Below are positions 26,149 to 33,322 of a DNA stretch of 33,322 nucleotides, piece by piece (the first letter of the stretch is position 1; every line of letters begins with the position of its first letter). Source of the DNA: an uncultured Erysipelotrichaceae bacterium (GTDB lineage Bacteria > Bacillota_I > Bacilli_A > RFN20 > CAG-826); NCBI GenBank assembly GCA_902799855.1, contig CADCCA010000016.1, forward strand, positions 1 through 33,322. Direction: 5' to 3'. The notes beneath the pieces are model-generated. The model ran no database searches. It had not been told where the DNA came from and was given only the letters and a program-made list of their open reading frames with translations. A program made the position numbers and the translations under genes.

Positions 26149-27008
26149 TGTCTAAAAGAGCAGAAAAACACATTACTGATGAAGACGTTAAAAGAACCCT
26201 TCCTCATAATAGAAAGGAAGTATTCTTTGACTTGCTTAAACATCGTAAGATGACTCTCTTTGCGTTATCTTGTTTTGTTTTTATGTTCTTTATCCCATTA
26301 GCGGTTGATCTTTTCTATTTCAATTTCTTAGAATCCGTTGCTATCGCTGATGGAAAATATGAGTATTTATTCTCTTTATTCTTCTATTCCATGCTTATCA
26401 TGCTTCCATGTATGATTATTGGATTCTTGGGTTTTGCTGGTGGATTCTATGTCGCTAAACGACTAGTGTGGCAAGAATCTGTTAATCTCGCTGTTGATTT
26501 CTTTAACGGCATTAAAGAGAACTGGAAACACGCGATTATCAATGGTTTAGTATTTGGCATTTTCTTATTTGGTTTAGTAGTGGGTTCTGCCTACTTCATT
26601 ATATATGCCCCATCTGCACCAATATGGTGTGGTGTAGGCATCGGTGCCTTGGTATTAGCGTTCCTAGTATTTGGCATGGTTATTTCACTTAACTTTACGC
26701 AGGACGTGTATTATGAAAACGGTGTTATTGTGACATATAAGAACTCGTTCTGTTTCTTAGGATTACTGAACTGGAAAGTTTTAGTAACATTCCTTTTATC
26801 TACTGGTGGAGTTATGGCACTTGCGTGCTTTAATCTCATTACACTAGGTGCTGGTATGTTAGGATTTGCGGTCCTTAACAGTGTGGTTATCATTATCTAC
26901 ACATTACTTTCTCACCACGCATTTGATAAATACATTAACAAAAAACATTACCCTGACATGGTTGGTAAGGGTCTATATAAACTAGAAAAAGAAGACAAGG
27001 AGGCCTAG
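26148..27008 (+). CDS. Polytopic membrane protein, YesL/DUF624-like
   Basis: 286 aa from ATG at 26148; the frame extends four codons upstream to a TTG, but the TAATG overlap and the GGGGGA just before favour 26148. A cytoplasmic N-terminus is followed by about six hydrophobic helices. VDFFNGIKENWKHAIINGLVFGIFL recalls the FF-x-SFK-x-N-x-K-x-A loop of YesL/DUF624 proteins, often found beside LplB/YtcP importers; the similarity is by eye and modest. YesL function is unclear, with a role in sugar import assumed from context. The gene ends with AAGGAGG that serves the ATPase gene. (In the motif above, the first 12 residues carry the similarity.). Confidence 0.65.
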   Translation: MSKRAEKHITDEDVKRTLPHNRKEVFFDLLKHRKMTLFALSCFVFMFFIPLAVDLFYFNFLESVAIADGKYEYLFSLFFYSMLIMLPCMIIGFLGFAGGFYVAKRLVWQESVNLAVDFFNGIKENWKHAIINGLVFGIFLFGLVVGSAYFIIYAPSAPIWCGVGIGALVLAFLVFGMVISLNFTQDVYYENGVIVTYKNSFCFLGLLNWKVLVTFLLSTGGVMALACFNLITLGAGMLGFAVLNSVVIIIYTLLSHHAFDKYINKKHYPDMVGKGLYKLEKEDKEA

Positions 27009-27012
27009 TTTT

Positions 27013-28899
27013 ATGGCAGATGTAACATTACGACACGTTTATAAGGTTTATGATGGTGGAGTTCGTGCGGTTAACGACTTTGATCTTGAAATTAAAGACA
27101 AAGAATTCGTCGTTTTCGTCGGTCCTTCAGGATGTGGTAAATCCACAACATTAAGAATGATCGCAGGATTAGAAGAAATCACCGCTGGTCAACTTTATAT
27201 TGATGGAGAACTCATGAATGAAGTGGAACCAAAAAATAGAGATATTGCGATGGTTTTCCAAAGCTATGCTTTATATCCACATATGACCGTCTACGATAAT
27301 ATGGCGTTTGGCTTAAAACTTAGACACACTCCAAAAGATGAAATTGATAAGCGTGTTAAAGAAGCAGCGGAGATCTTAGAGATTTCTGAACTTTTATCAC
27401 GTAAACCAAAAGCCCTTTCTGGTGGCCAAAGACAACGTGTGGCCTTAGGTAGAACAATCGTTCGTCAACCAAAAGTCTTCTTGCTTGATGAGCCTTTATC
27501 TAATTTGGACGCTAAATTGCGTGTTTCTATGAGAAGCGAAATTACAAAACTTCATGAAAAATTAGAAACCACATTCATTTATGTTACTCACGACCAAACC
27601 GAGGCTATGACCATGGGTAATAGAATCGTTGTTATGAAAAACGGTTTCATTCAACAAGCTGACACTCCTATCACCTTGTTTGAAGATCCATGTAACTTAT
27701 TCGTCGCGACATTCTTAGGCTCACCACAAATGAATATTGTTGATGCTGAACTATTTATGGACGGCAAAAAACTCAAAGCCAAACTCAATGGTTTGGACAA
27801 CATGATAGTGACTTTCCCAGATATTAAAGCCAAGCAATTAGCAGGCAAAGAATATATTGGCCAAAAAGTTTTATTAGGCATTAGACCAGAACATGTTAGA
27901 CCAAATGAAGGCGACTTAAAGGCCTATATTGATGTTGTTGAACACCTTGGTGATGAATCAATTCTTTATACCAAGATGGAAAATAGAAAAGAACAATTCA
28001 TCATTAAGATTCCATTCAATTCCAAGATTCGCGCCAACGCGGAAATCAGTATCGATTTCGATATGAATCATATCTATTTATTCGACGCTGTTACTCATAA
28101 AGCCATTATGGGTATTCCTCATGAAGATGAAATCCCAGTGACCATTAATGGCAATATCATGAAGATGGGTGAACAAGAATTAGAATTAAGCGAACAATTT
28201 GTTAAACATTTATTAGATGCTTCATTTAATTCCGATGTGCGTTTAGCTATTAAACCAGACTATATTTCCTTAGAAGAAGTACCAGATTCATTAGCGGTCT
28301 CTGCTAAATTAGAATTTGTCGAACAAAAAACAGATTATCAAGCCGTCTATTTCTCACTTAAAGGACTTGATGGTTACTTTGCTTTAAAGATGCCAAATGA
28401 TGAAAAAGTGAATATTGGTAAGCAAGTTACCTTACATCTCCCATATCGTCGTTTGAATGTTTATGATACTGAACACAATAAAACAAATTCTAGAGAAGAT
28501 GTCTTTATGAATAAAGGTGAGGCGGTGGTTAGTAACGCTAACGGAACGATGAGAATCAAAGTTGGTGGTGCTACTCTTACATATCCGTCAAATGAAAAAT
28601 ATCCAGATGGCAAATACGATATCGTTTTCAAACAAGATAAATTAATTCCTATCTTCAATAGAAAGATGCTCAAAGGAAATGACCGTGAAAATCCAGAGAT
28701 GGATAATCCAAGAAACAAAATCAAAGTCTCAGCCTATGATGAAGATGTCTTGGGCGATAAACTCGCAGCGTATGTCCAAATCAAAGACTTCGAACTATAT
28801 TCAACGTTTGTAGTAAAGAATAATTTCTCAGTTTATAAAATGCCAAAATTTGAACTATATGTTCCAGAAGATGGCTTTGAATTATCGCCAAAAGAATGA
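27013..28899 (+). CDS. Sugar ABC transporter ATPase (MsmX/UgpC type) with extended C-terminus
   Basis: 628 aa; MsmX, UgpC and MalK are usually about 360-370. The ATPase core is intact: Walker A GPSGCGKST (37-45), Q-loop VFQSYALYPH (about 80), signature LSGGQRQR (about 135), Walker B VFLLDEPLSNLD and H-loop THDQTEAM. The regulatory TOBE region begins near 286 (VLLGIRPEHVRPNE). About 260 further residues follow, and contain two more segments of the same shape near 409 (VRLAIKPDYISLEE) and 536 (YDIVFKQDKLIPIF), suggesting three tandem TOBE/OB-type units. It probably energises the LplB/YtcP importer of this locus; many bacteria use one shared ATPase instead. AAGGAGG at 26998-27004. Confidence 0.92.
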   Translation: MADVTLRHVYKVYDGGVRAVNDFDLEIKDKEFVVFVGPSGCGKSTTLRMIAGLEEITAGQLYIDGELMNEVEPKNRDIAMVFQSYALYPHMTVYDNMAFGLKLRHTPKDEIDKRVKEAAEILEISELLSRKPKALSGGQRQRVALGRTIVRQPKVFLLDEPLSNLDAKLRVSMRSEITKLHEKLETTFIYVTHDQTEAMTMGNRIVVMKNGFIQQADTPITLFEDPCNLFVATFLGSPQMNIVDAELFMDGKKLKAKLNGLDNMIVTFPDIKAKQLAGKEYIGQKVLLGIRPEHVRPNEGDLKAYIDVVEHLGDESILYTKMENRKEQFIIKIPFNSKIRANAEISIDFDMNHIYLFDAVTHKAIMGIPHEDEIPVTINGNIMKMGEQELELSEQFVKHLLDASFNSDVRLAIKPDYISLEEVPDSLAVSAKLEFVEQKTDYQAVYFSLKGLDGYFALKMPNDEKVNIGKQVTLHLPYRRLNVYDTEHNKTNSREDVFMNKGEAVVSNANGTMRIKVGGATLTYPSNEKYPDGKYDIVFKQDKLIPIFNRKMLKGNDRENPEMDNPRNKIKVSAYDEDVLGDKLAAYVQIKDFELYSTFVVKNNFSVYKMPKFELYVPEDGFELSPKE

Positions 28900-29636
28900 G
28901 AAGTGTTAAAAACTTAAATTTCTACAAAGACCTATATCTTGATTTATTCCTTCCTGATCAAGAAGAGTTTTTCACTATTATCCATTTTCATGGTGGTGGA
29001 CTTGTTGAAGGAGATAAAGGAGATACACACCAGTACTGCGAACATTTAGCGAGGTCTGGTTATGCTGTCGCGACTGCGAATTACTCGTTATTACCAAATA
29101 ACAAATTTCCTAGTTTCTTATTTGATGCCGCTTATGCGGTTAAATATGTGATGAACAACATTTCTAAATATGGTAAGTCCAAAGGATTTATCATTTCTGG
29201 CCAATCAGCTGGTGCTTATATCACATTAATGCTTTGCTTTAATAAAGAATATTTAGAGTCCGTTAACATCAAAAACGAAGAAATATCATATTGGATTAGT
29301 GATGCTGCTCAGCCAACAAGCCACTTTAATATTCTTAAATACGAAAAAGGTCTCTCTCCTTTGCTTCAAAGAATTGATGAGACCGCACCGTTATATTATG
29401 TTGATGAAAACACTAGATTCTCTCATCTTCTATTAATGGCCTATGAAGAAGACTTACCAAATCGCGTCGAACAAAATAAGCTACTCGTGTCTGCGTTAAA
29501 GAGTTTAAATAAAGACGCTGATGTGACTTTGAAGATACTACAAAAGTGGCACTGCCACGGTAGTAGTGAACTTGATGAAGACGGGGAATATGAGACTATC
29601 AAAGTAATTAATAATTGGATTAAATCTTTGAGATAA
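28896..29636 (+). CDS. Alpha/beta hydrolase, esterase/lipase (BD-FAE/HSL-like)
   Basis: 246 aa, no signal peptide, so cytoplasmic. HFHGGGLVEGD (His32-Gly35) is the oxyanion motif of the hormone-sensitive-lipase side of the fold; GQSAGAYI gives the nucleophile elbow (Ser104); WHCHGSS near residue 211 offers the catalytic His. Such enzymes remove acyl groups from sugars or small esters; with acetylated oligosaccharides coming in through the importer, intracellular deacetylation is a reasonable guess. The ATG overlaps the ATPase stop (ATGA). Last gene of the long run; it overlaps the convergent mutase gene by 17 bp and no terminator is seen between them. Confidence 0.85.
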   Translation: MRSVKNLNFYKDLYLDLFLPDQEEFFTIIHFHGGGLVEGDKGDTHQYCEHLARSGYAVATANYSLLPNNKFPSFLFDAAYAVKYVMNNISKYGKSKGFIISGQSAGAYITLMLCFNKEYLESVNIKNEEISYWISDAAQPTSHFNILKYEKGLSPLLQRIDETAPLYYVDENTRFSHLLLMAYEEDLPNRVEQNKLLVSALKSLNKDADVTLKILQKWHCHGSSELDEDGEYETIKVINNWIKSLR

Positions 29637-31299
29637 AGTTCTTAACGATATTAATTAATCTATCCAAACTCTCTTGGCCTAATGCGAAAACATAGGCCTT
29701 TAATTTTGGCTCAGTTCCACTTGGTCTAATGACAATGGTTTCTCCATTTTTAAGGAAGAATTTAATGACATCAGATTTTGGTAATCCTGTTGGTCTAGTG
29801 CCATCTTTACCAGTAATTAAACCAGTTTTATAGTCACCAATGGATTCAATATTTGGAATAACTTCATTGATATTTGGTTCACGCATGACTTCCATAATCT
29901 TTTGAATCTTCTTTTGGCCTTCTTCGCCTTGGTATTCAAAAGACATTAATGAAGTCTTATAATCTCCGAATTCTTTATATAAAGCATTCAATCTATCAAC
30001 GAGGGTAAGACCTTGTTTTTTATAGTGGTTTGCAATTTCTGCGAGCAATAAAGCAGCGTTAACTGCATCTTTATCTCTGACATCGGTGTTAGTGAGATAG
30101 CCACAACTCTCCTCAAATCCCATTAAAAAGCGGTTTTTAGCGTTTTTCTCTTCAAGGAAGAGTATTTGTTCGCCGATAAATTTAAAGCCCGTTAAAACCT
30201 CTTTTACTTCAAGACCGTATTTCTTACAAATAATATTGGCCATATCGGTCGAGACAATTGTTTTAACAATCACCCACGGTTCTCCGTCTTTATTTTTATT
30301 TCCTTTTTCCGCTAATAAGGCATCAAGAATTAATAAACCAACTTCATTACCGGTGAGAATTCTTACTTCGTCTTTAGTTTTAACGGCGCAACCCAAGCGG
30401 TCACTATCTGGGTCACTAGCGATTAAGACATCGTAGCTTTCTCTATTTAACAAGTCGATTCCTAGTTTTAATGCTTCATGAATTTCTGGATTTGGATATG
30501 GGCAAGTTGGGAAATTACCATCTGGATTCTCTTGCTCTTTAACGATTTTTACATTTTTGAAACCATCTTCTTTTAAGACGGTAGTAATGCATCTTCTACC
30601 AGCACCATTAAGAGGAGTATAAACGATATTGATATCTCTTTCTTCTTGATACAAAGATTGTTTCAAAGTTGACTCGATATATGGATTAACAACTTCATCA
30701 CCCACTAAAGAGACGAGACCAGCTTGTCTCATTTCGTTAAAATCTTTGATTTTAATATCATTAAATACGTCAATCTTTTGAATTTGTTGATAAATAGCGT
30801 CCGCCATTTCAAGAGTGCATTGACAGCCATCATTACCATAGACTTTATAGCCGTTATATTGTTTTGGATTATGAGATGCCGTGACAACGATACCTGCATC
30901 ACATTTTAAATATCTAACAGAGAAAGAAAGGAATGGTGTAGGCATTAATTCCGCACTTAAATGGACTTGAATATTATTCGCTGCTAATACACGTGCCGCT
31001 TCTTTTGCAAATTCAGCAGAATTATTTCTCGAATCATATGCGATAGAAACGGAAGGATTTTTCTTAATATTTAATAAATAGTTCGCTAGTCCTTGTGTAG
31101 CTTTTCTAATAATGTAACGATTCATACGGTTTGTGCCGATGCCCATTACACCTCTAAGTCCACCTGTTCCAAAAGTTAAGTCCTTATAGAAACGGTCGTT
31201 AATCTCTTCTTTGTCTAAGGAAGATAATTCTTCTTTTTCTTGTTTGCTTAATAATTCGCTATTAAGCCATTTTTGGTATTCTTCAAATGCATTTCTCAT
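29620..31299 (-). CDS. Phosphohexomutase (phosphoglucomutase/phosphomannomutase)
   Basis: 559 aa, alpha-D-phosphohexomutase family. FGTGGLRGVMG near the start, the phosphoserine loop VVTASHNPKQYNG (Ser142), the metal loop DPDSDR (296-301), the sugar-binding GFEESCGYL (near 396) and the phosphate-binding RPSGTEPKLKAY near the C-terminus are all intact. Length and pattern suit PgcA-type enzymes of Bacillota, which act on glucose- and often mannose-phosphates. Here it would turn the mannose-1-phosphate made by GH130 into mannose-6-phosphate, the substrate of ManA encoded just beyond. The promoter side carries the GTTTAC direct repeat. Which sugar it prefers cannot be told from sequence. Confidence 0.93.
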   Translation of the reverse strand: MRNAFEEYQKWLNSELLSKQEKEELSSLDKEEINDRFYKDLTFGTGGLRGVMGIGTNRMNRYIIRKATQGLANYLLNIKKNPSVSIAYDSRNNSAEFAKEAARVLAANNIQVHLSAELMPTPFLSFSVRYLKCDAGIVVTASHNPKQYNGYKVYGNDGCQCTLEMADAIYQQIQKIDVFNDIKIKDFNEMRQAGLVSLVGDEVVNPYIESTLKQSLYQEERDINIVYTPLNGAGRRCITTVLKEDGFKNVKIVKEQENPDGNFPTCPYPNPEIHEALKLGIDLLNRESYDVLIASDPDSDRLGCAVKTKDEVRILTGNEVGLLILDALLAEKGNKNKDGEPWVIVKTIVSTDMANIICKKYGLEVKEVLTGFKFIGEQILFLEEKNAKNRFLMGFEESCGYLTNTDVRDKDAVNAALLLAEIANHYKKQGLTLVDRLNALYKEFGDYKTSLMSFEYQGEEGQKKIQKIMEVMREPNINEVIPNIESIGDYKTGLITGKDGTRPTGLPKSDVIKFFLKNGETIVIRPSGTEPKLKAYVFALGQESLDRLINIVKNFISKI

Positions 31300-31358
31300 A
31301 ATTTAATCACTCTTCTACCATTATTCTACAATTTATAAAATAAGTTGCTATAAAATCA

Positions 31359-31384
31359 GTAAACGATATGAAAATATGGTAAAC
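31359..31384 (-). promoter_or_regulatory. GTTTAC direct-repeat element upstream of the mutase gene
   Basis: On the minus strand: GTTTAC (31384-31379), 14 nt, GTTTAC (31364-31359), continuing CTGATTTTA. It lies about 60 nt before the mutase ATG. Same spacing as the element before the esterase gene at 9567. Confidence 0.5.
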
Positions 31385-31394
31385 TTAACTAGAG

Positions 31395-31456
31395 GTTTAT
31401 AATTTTATAAAAAAGTTTACCGAGAAATTATCTCTGTTTACTAGAAAAGAGTTTAT
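31395..31456 (+). promoter_or_regulatory. GTTTAC/GTTTAT repeat series upstream of the DUF4886-manA run
   Basis: GTTTAT (31395), GTTTAC (31415), GTTTAC (31436) and GTTTAT (31451) follow at steps of 20, 21 and 15 nt. The middle two match the GTTTAC-N15-GTTTA pattern upstream of the long operon. TATAAA at 31454-31459 could be the -10. Confidence 0.5.
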
Positions 31457-31482
31457 AAATATATTGTCTAGAAGGTAAGAAA

Positions 31483-32256
31483 ATGAATATTTTATGTGTT
31501 GGTAATTCGTTCTCTGTTGATGTCGCTACCTATGTTCATCAAATTGCTGAAGTAGCAGGTAAAGACATCAATATCGTTGTTTTATATATTCCTGGTTGCC
31601 CAATTAATAAGCAGTGGCAAAGATATCAGGATCAATATCCGGAATATGAACTATACGTTAACGGTGATAGAAATCCCGTTATGACTTGTTCATTTAATGA
31701 AGGATTTAATTATTGCAAAGAATGGGATTATATTACTTTCCAACAAAGAAGTGGCGATTCAGGCGCTCCTGAGACATTCTTCCCAGAATTAACTTTGTTA
31801 ATGAATGAACTAAGAAAGAAAACTAACGCTAAATTTATACTTCATGAAACATGGAGCTATGCTAAGAGTTTCCAACATGAAAAATATGGCTCCAATCCAA
31901 TGGATCAGGCCGCAATGGATAAGGATATTAGAAATGCTTATCTATTTGCTAGTGAAAAAACTGGTGTCAAATATATCATTCCTACTGGATTAGGCGTTGA
32001 ATTAGCGAGACAAATATTCGGTGATGAATTAACTAGAGATGGCTATCATCTTAACGAAAGAGCAAGAACTCTCGCTGGTATGATTTGGGCTTATTATTTC
32101 CTTGGAAAAGATATTAACTTTTCATCATTTAGACCAAGCGGTTTTACCTATGACGAAGTCACTGGTCCAGTTGAAGATAAAGAACTAGAAATATTAAATG
32201 ATGTCGCTAAAAAAGCATTAGATAACAATAGAGGTCACAACTTATATGAAGATTGA
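31483..32256 (+). CDS. DUF4886-type SGNH hydrolase
   Basis: 257 aa, cytoplasmic by the lack of a signal peptide. ILCVGNSFSVDV is a block I with Ser9 as the presumed nucleophile, WDYITFQQRSGDSG matches the DUF4886 centre, and RDGYHLNERA gives the late Asp/His pair (about 186-189). The family is a branch of SGNH esterases found in glycan loci of gut bacteria; activity is not firmly assigned, and carbohydrate deacylation is likely. GAAGGT at about 31471 is the ribosome binding site. It overlaps the next gene by 11 bp, and heads a run ending in manA. Confidence 0.85.
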   Translation: MNILCVGNSFSVDVATYVHQIAEVAGKDINIVVLYIPGCPINKQWQRYQDQYPEYELYVNGDRNPVMTCSFNEGFNYCKEWDYITFQQRSGDSGAPETFFPELTLLMNELRKKTNAKFILHETWSYAKSFQHEKYGSNPMDQAAMDKDIRNAYLFASEKTGVKYIIPTGLGVELARQIFGDELTRDGYHLNERARTLAGMIWAYYFLGKDINFSSFRPSGFTYDEVTGPVEDKELEILNDVAKKALDNNRGHNLYED

Positions 32257-32866
32257 GAAAAAAGAATTCCAAGGCATACGTTACCTAGTTTGCTATCCAA
32301 AAGACTATCAAGAAGGAAAGAAATATCCTCTCCTTTTACACCTTCATGGTGCGGGTTCTCGCGGTAATGATTTTTCCGCTTTTGATGACTCTGTTGTTCT
32401 AGGAGTTGTTAAAAAAGAAGACTCTCCATTACGCAATTGTTTTGTGGTTATTCCACAATGTCACGCTGATACATGGTTTGATATTTTTGGTGATTTACTT
32501 TCATTTGTGAAAGAACTCTATAATTGGCCATGCGTTGATCAAAATAAATTCTTAGCGTCAGGTATCTCCATGGGTGGCTATGCCATTTATCAAGTCATGA
32601 TGTCTTTGAATACGTTGTTCCATAAGGGCATTGTTTGCTGTGGTGGTGGCATGTATTGGAATGCTGGTAGACTCTGGAATATTCCGCTTAGAATCTTCCA
32701 TGGACAAAACGATCCAGTAGTGAAAGTAGAAGAAGCTATTTGGATGACAGAAAGAATTAATGAAAGTGGTGGTAACGCTCAACTCACCATTTTCCCTGAT
32801 TGTGATCATAACTGTTGGGATAATACTTATCTCAATTACGATAATTTAGAATGGTTGGTGAAATAG
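32246..32866 (+). CDS. Alpha/beta hydrolase esterase (phospholipase/carboxylesterase or PHB-depolymerase-like)
   Basis: 206 aa, cytoplasmic. LLLHLHGAGSRGND is the oxyanion-side motif, SGISMGGYA the nucleophile elbow (Ser108), FHGQNDPVV provides the Asp and FPDCDHNCWDN the His. This set matches short esterases of the LpqC/PHB-depolymerase-like group, including feruloyl and acetyl esterases. The short length with no cap domain suits small soluble acyl substrates. Overlaps the upstream gene by 11 bp and abuts manA (TAG directly followed by ATG), so it is probably translated with both. Confidence 0.85.
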   Translation: MKIEKKEFQGIRYLVCYPKDYQEGKKYPLLLHLHGAGSRGNDFSAFDDSVVLGVVKKEDSPLRNCFVVIPQCHADTWFDIFGDLLSFVKELYNWPCVDQNKFLASGISMGGYAIYQVMMSLNTLFHKGIVCCGGGMYWNAGRLWNIPLRIFHGQNDPVVKVEEAIWMTERINESGGNAQLTIFPDCDHNCWDNTYLNYDNLEWLVK

Positions 32867-33322
32867 ATGAATAAAGTAGTGAAGTTATCACCAGTTGTTA
32901 AGTCTTATATTTGGGGTGGTCAATATTTCCAAAAATATGGAAAGAGTGATTTAGATGTGGTATCTGAATTATGGGAACTGTCAGTGAGAGAAAACGAAAG
33001 ATCAATTATCGTTTCTGGTAAAGAGCAAGGCAAAGCCTTGAAAGAGGTCATTACCGATAAAGATATTGGCACTAGAGGAAAAGAATTTCCATATTTTCCA
33101 TTGTTAATCAAATTAATCGACGCTAAAGAAAACTTATCTGTACAAGTTCATCCAAGCGATGAATACGCTTTAAAAAACGAACACTCATTTGGCAAATGTG
33201 AAATGTGGTACATCATTGATGCCGATAAAGGTGCTGGTCTATATGTTGGTTTAAATAAAGACTATTCCAAAGATGAAATCGAAACCAAACTCAAAAACGG
33301 CACTCTTTTAGAAGCAATGAAC
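32867..33322 (+). CDS. manA: Mannose-6-phosphate isomerase, class I (partial, runs off the window)
   Basis: The first 152 residues are present and the frame is open at the window end. SPVVKSYIWGGQYF is the ManA opening, SELWELSVRENERS follows, and VQVHPSDEYA with GKCEMWYIIDA supplies zinc-binding residues (Gln and His in the first motif, Glu in the second). The enzyme converts mannose-6-phosphate to fructose-6-phosphate. ATG begins at the base after the stop of the esterase gene. It completes the route from GH130-made mannose-1-phosphate to glycolysis. Confidence 0.94.
   Translation, partial: MNKVVKLSPVVKSYIWGGQYFQKYGKSDLDVVSELWELSVRENERSIIVSGKEQGKALKEVITDKDIGTRGKEFPYFPLLIKLIDAKENLSVQVHPSDEYALKNEHSFGKCEMWYIIDADKGAGLYVGLNKDYSKDEIETKLKNGTLLEAMN

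Noticed and set aside
31378..31421. 9-bp inverted repeat GGTAAACTT / AAGTTTACC as a terminator or attenuator hairpin
   Set aside because: The 26-nt loop is long, there is no T-run after the right arm, and both arms are members of the GTTTAC repeat series, so regulator sites explain it better.
1..33322. Reassignment of TGA to Trp as in mycoplasmas
   Set aside because: Trp is TGG throughout and several genes end in TGA at natural positions, including the ATGA overlaps.

Overview
The window looks like a stretch of chromosome from a low-GC, single-membrane bacterium of the Bacillota (Bacilli, perhaps an uncultured gut lineage; this placement is inference). The evidence is the AT-rich codon use, many lipoproteins with a lipobox Cys followed by a Gly-rich tether, a prolipoprotein diacylglyceryl transferase gene, AGGAGG-type ribosome binding sites, and an LplB/YtcP-type sugar importer. 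TGA is a normal stop (for example at 25547-25549, 28897-28899 and 32254-32256) and Trp is TGG, so the genetic code is standard. I see no tRNA, rRNA, CRISPR array, transposase or phage gene.

Layout. 74-9567 is a mixed region of short transcription units: a DUF1846 protein; a CPBP protease and lgt (minus strand); an Ig-like/carbohydrate-binding lipoprotein; a Na/Pi cotransporter with a PhoU-like tail (minus); a sialate-O-acetylesterase-like lipoprotein; gpmA; and a second esterase lipoprotein (minus). Three hairpin terminators lie between convergent pairs.

9879-29636 is one long run of same-strand genes with gaps of at most about 21 bp or short overlaps. In order: a 1043-aa surface lipoprotein, a LacI-type regulator, a GH130 mannoside phosphorylase, two ABC permeases, a solute-binding lipoprotein, a clan-A-like glycoside hydrolase lipoprotein, an 899-aa binding lipoprotein, a second GH130, a frameshifted SGNH esterase, three unrecognised or poorly known membrane proteins, an unusually long ABC ATPase and an alpha/beta hydrolase. 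Facing it at 31299-29620 is a phosphohexomutase. Diverging from that is a run of a DUF4886 SGNH protein, an alpha/beta esterase and manA (cut by the window end).

Together these read as a locus for using an acetylated beta-mannan or glucomannan. Surface lipoproteins would bind and trim the glycan, esterases would remove acyl groups, and the ABC importer would take up oligosaccharides. Cytoplasmic GH130 enzymes would release mannose-1-phosphate, the mutase would give mannose-6-phosphate, and ManA would give fructose-6-phosphate. The substrate is inferred from gene content, not shown.

The most notable new signal is in DNA rather than protein. All four promoter-side regions of this locus (upstream of 9567-, 9879+, 31299- and 31483+) carry a direct repeat GTTTAC-N14/15-GTTTA(C/T)T pointing toward the gene. 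The two intergenic regions also each hold a GTAAAC-N10-GTTTA(C/T) inverted pair. I did not find these in the other intergenic regions of the window, so they may define the control element of the regulon.
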